From Bacillus sp. UNC41MFS5 (GTDB taxonomy: Bacteria > Bacillota > Bacilli > Bacillales_B > DSM-18226), in contig NZ_JMLP01000010.1 in the NCBI RefSeq assembly GCF_000686805.1, positions 186,001-250,000 of the forward strand: a DNA stretch of 64,000 bases, read 5' to 3'. The first letter of the stretch is position 1; each line of letters starts with the position of its first letter. A program made the translations under genes and the position numbers. Shown here one piece after another: positions 62,945 through 64,000 of the stretch. Below the pieces are notes generated by a model. It saw nothing but the letters and a program-made list of their open reading frames with translations, was not told the origin of the DNA and did not search any database.

Positions 62945-63920
62945 ATTTCCACTTTTTTAACTGCAAAGTCTTTTGGAGTGCTAGCATTAATTGAAGTTGG
63001 TTGGATTTTGTAAAATACCAATCTGTCAGATGAATAGGGTGACGATGACGTACGGGAAGGTACAACCACATAGGGGAGACCCTTCGATGCAAACTCCAAT
63101 CTTCAAATTTATGTTGATTATGCTCTATAATTGGAAAGGTTGCTCGTAAAATCGGTGTTTTTTGACCTGATTTTATTTTAAAATATTGTTCATAATCATA
63201 TCTTGAACCAGTATGTGGCGTTTTCTCTGCGAACTCATAAAAATAAGGAAATAGTCTCGGGTGGAAAAGTATATTGGCAAGTCGTTTACCTAAATTAATT
63301 CGTTTCGAAAGTGATTTGAAGCCATTGACACTAGCACCGTATACTTCTCCTCCACATGTTGGAAACAAAACGCAGCTGAAATGAAGCCAATCCTGAAAAG
63401 AAAAAAGCTTTGTTTGGAAAACTTTTTTTTTATAAACAGGGTGATCAATTACAGGCGTTTGAATGACATTTTGCTCATTAATAATTAAACAAGTGGTTAG
63501 TCTATTCTTATCGTTTTCTTTCCAATACCGATACCATTCCTTTTGGATAAACGATGAAACATGAAAATAAGGAAGTAAATGAAACATTTGTCGATTCATT
63601 TTCGTCGAATATTGATAGATCAACAACTGGGGATAAACATCATGAAAAATAAGCCAATTCGACCGTTCATAGGTTAGAAAAAGCTGTTTTCTCGTCAAGT
63701 CTGTGATCAATTGAGAAAAGGTGGACCCTTGCAAGTCACACATATTCCATCCACCATTTCTTGAAACCATGCTTGCTAAGAAAGCCCAAATGATATCAGG
63801 ATTTTTTTTAAAAAAAGATAAATAAGCCTCTGTCCTTGAGATATTATCGACATTTTTCTTATTCGTTTCTGCTTGTATTTGACGAATGATTGTTTGTTCC
63901 TGTATTGTAAGATGATTCAT
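62943..63920 (-). CDS. yppC: YppC-like DUF2515 protein
   Basis: 325 residues from ATG 63920 (SD AAGGGAAG, 7 nt; ATG 63926 is nearer). Recognised by NISRTEAYLSFFKKNPDIIWAFLASMVSRNGGWNMCDL and LFPTCGGEVYGASVNGFK, the DUF2515 family. Function unknown. Confidence 0.9.
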   Translation of the reverse strand: MNHLTIQEQTIIRQIQAETNKKNVDNISRTEAYLSFFKKNPDIIWAFLASMVSRNGGWNMCDLQGSTFSQLITDLTRKQLFLTYERSNWLIFHDVYPQLLIYQYSTKMNRQMFHLLPYFHVSSFIQKEWYRYWKENDKNRLTTCLIINEQNVIQTPVIDHPVYKKKVFQTKLFSFQDWLHFSCVLFPTCGGEVYGASVNGFKSLSKRINLGKRLANILFHPRLFPYFYEFAEKTPHTGSRYDYEQYFKIKSGQKTPILRATFPIIEHNQHKFEDWSLHRRVSPMWLYLPVRHRHPIHLTDWYFTKSNQLQLMLALQKTLQLKKWK

Positions 63921-64000
63921 ATTCATCTTCCCTTGAGTTTTTTAATAGATTATTAGTACTATTTAAGCGTTTGGTTTCTTTTATGAAAAATTCATCATGT

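Overview
The window is chromosomal DNA of an aerobic, spore-forming, low-GC Firmicute of the Bacillaceae. Its gene order follows the Bacillus subtilis yp* region: dfrA-thyB, brxA, ypgR-ypgQ, topB, cspD, ypeQ-ypeP, sspL, ypcP, dynA-ypbQ-bpsA, ypvA, ypsC, rnpB, gpsB, ypsA, cotD, mrfB-mrfA and yppG to yppC. Spore genes (sspL, sspM, cotD) and strong Shine-Dalgarno (SD) sites with frequent TTG/GTG starts agree. Nitric oxide reductase, hybrid cluster protein and a b(o/a)3 oxidase point to a soil, Neobacillus-like facultative nitrogen-oxide user; that genus guess is inference.

Layout. 1-1554: tatA fragment, dihydrofolate reductase and thymidylate synthase. 1610-12844: a tellurite-resistance-like (Ter) stress island on the minus strand, with a secreted anthrax-lethal-factor-like metallopeptidase beside it. 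The island is two blocks: terD-terC-(citrate-lyase-like)-(PRTase/TRSP)-StiP-HAD and yceG-telA-terD-terD. Each block begins with an exact TGAAAC-N16-CGTA sigma-W promoter. 12946-31961: mostly core genes (brxA, cvfC, an ABC-F factor, ypgQ, degV, fhs, metA, mntR, topB, cspD, two RNase H-like proteins, sspL, ypcP, a sulfurtransferase). 31969-37627: dynA, a Fur-box-preceded 26-residue peptide, and the alkylpyrone pair ypbQ-bpsA. 37872-48514: respiratory and NO section (b(o/a)3 oxidase, M32 carboxypeptidase, DUF2249 protein, qNor, a broken Crp/Fnr regulator, and an operon of two DUF2249 proteins, an NnrS-like membrane protein and a DUF59 protein). 48556-57944: core nucleic-acid genes and rnpB. 58137-64000: an intact Crp/Fnr paralogue, hcp, hsp20 and the yppG-yppC/sspM spore-era cluster.

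Most notable signals. (1) TGTGA-N6-TCACA-type sites lie before the DUF2249 gene, the first regulator and hcp, with centres exactly 41.5 bp upstream of predicted starts; related sites precede qNor and the oxidase. This reads as one Crp/Fnr regulon. (2) One of its two regulators is split by a 7-bp tandem duplication (ATGGTTG twice); removing one unit restores a 230-residue protein, so the locus may be an on/off switch or a fresh mutation. (3) A ~200-bp interspersed repeat occurs twice, each time directly after the T-run of a terminator and in the same orientation to it. (4) The two sigma-W promoters tie the Ter metabolite-type module to envelope stress. I saw no tRNA genes, CRISPR array, prophage or transposase.
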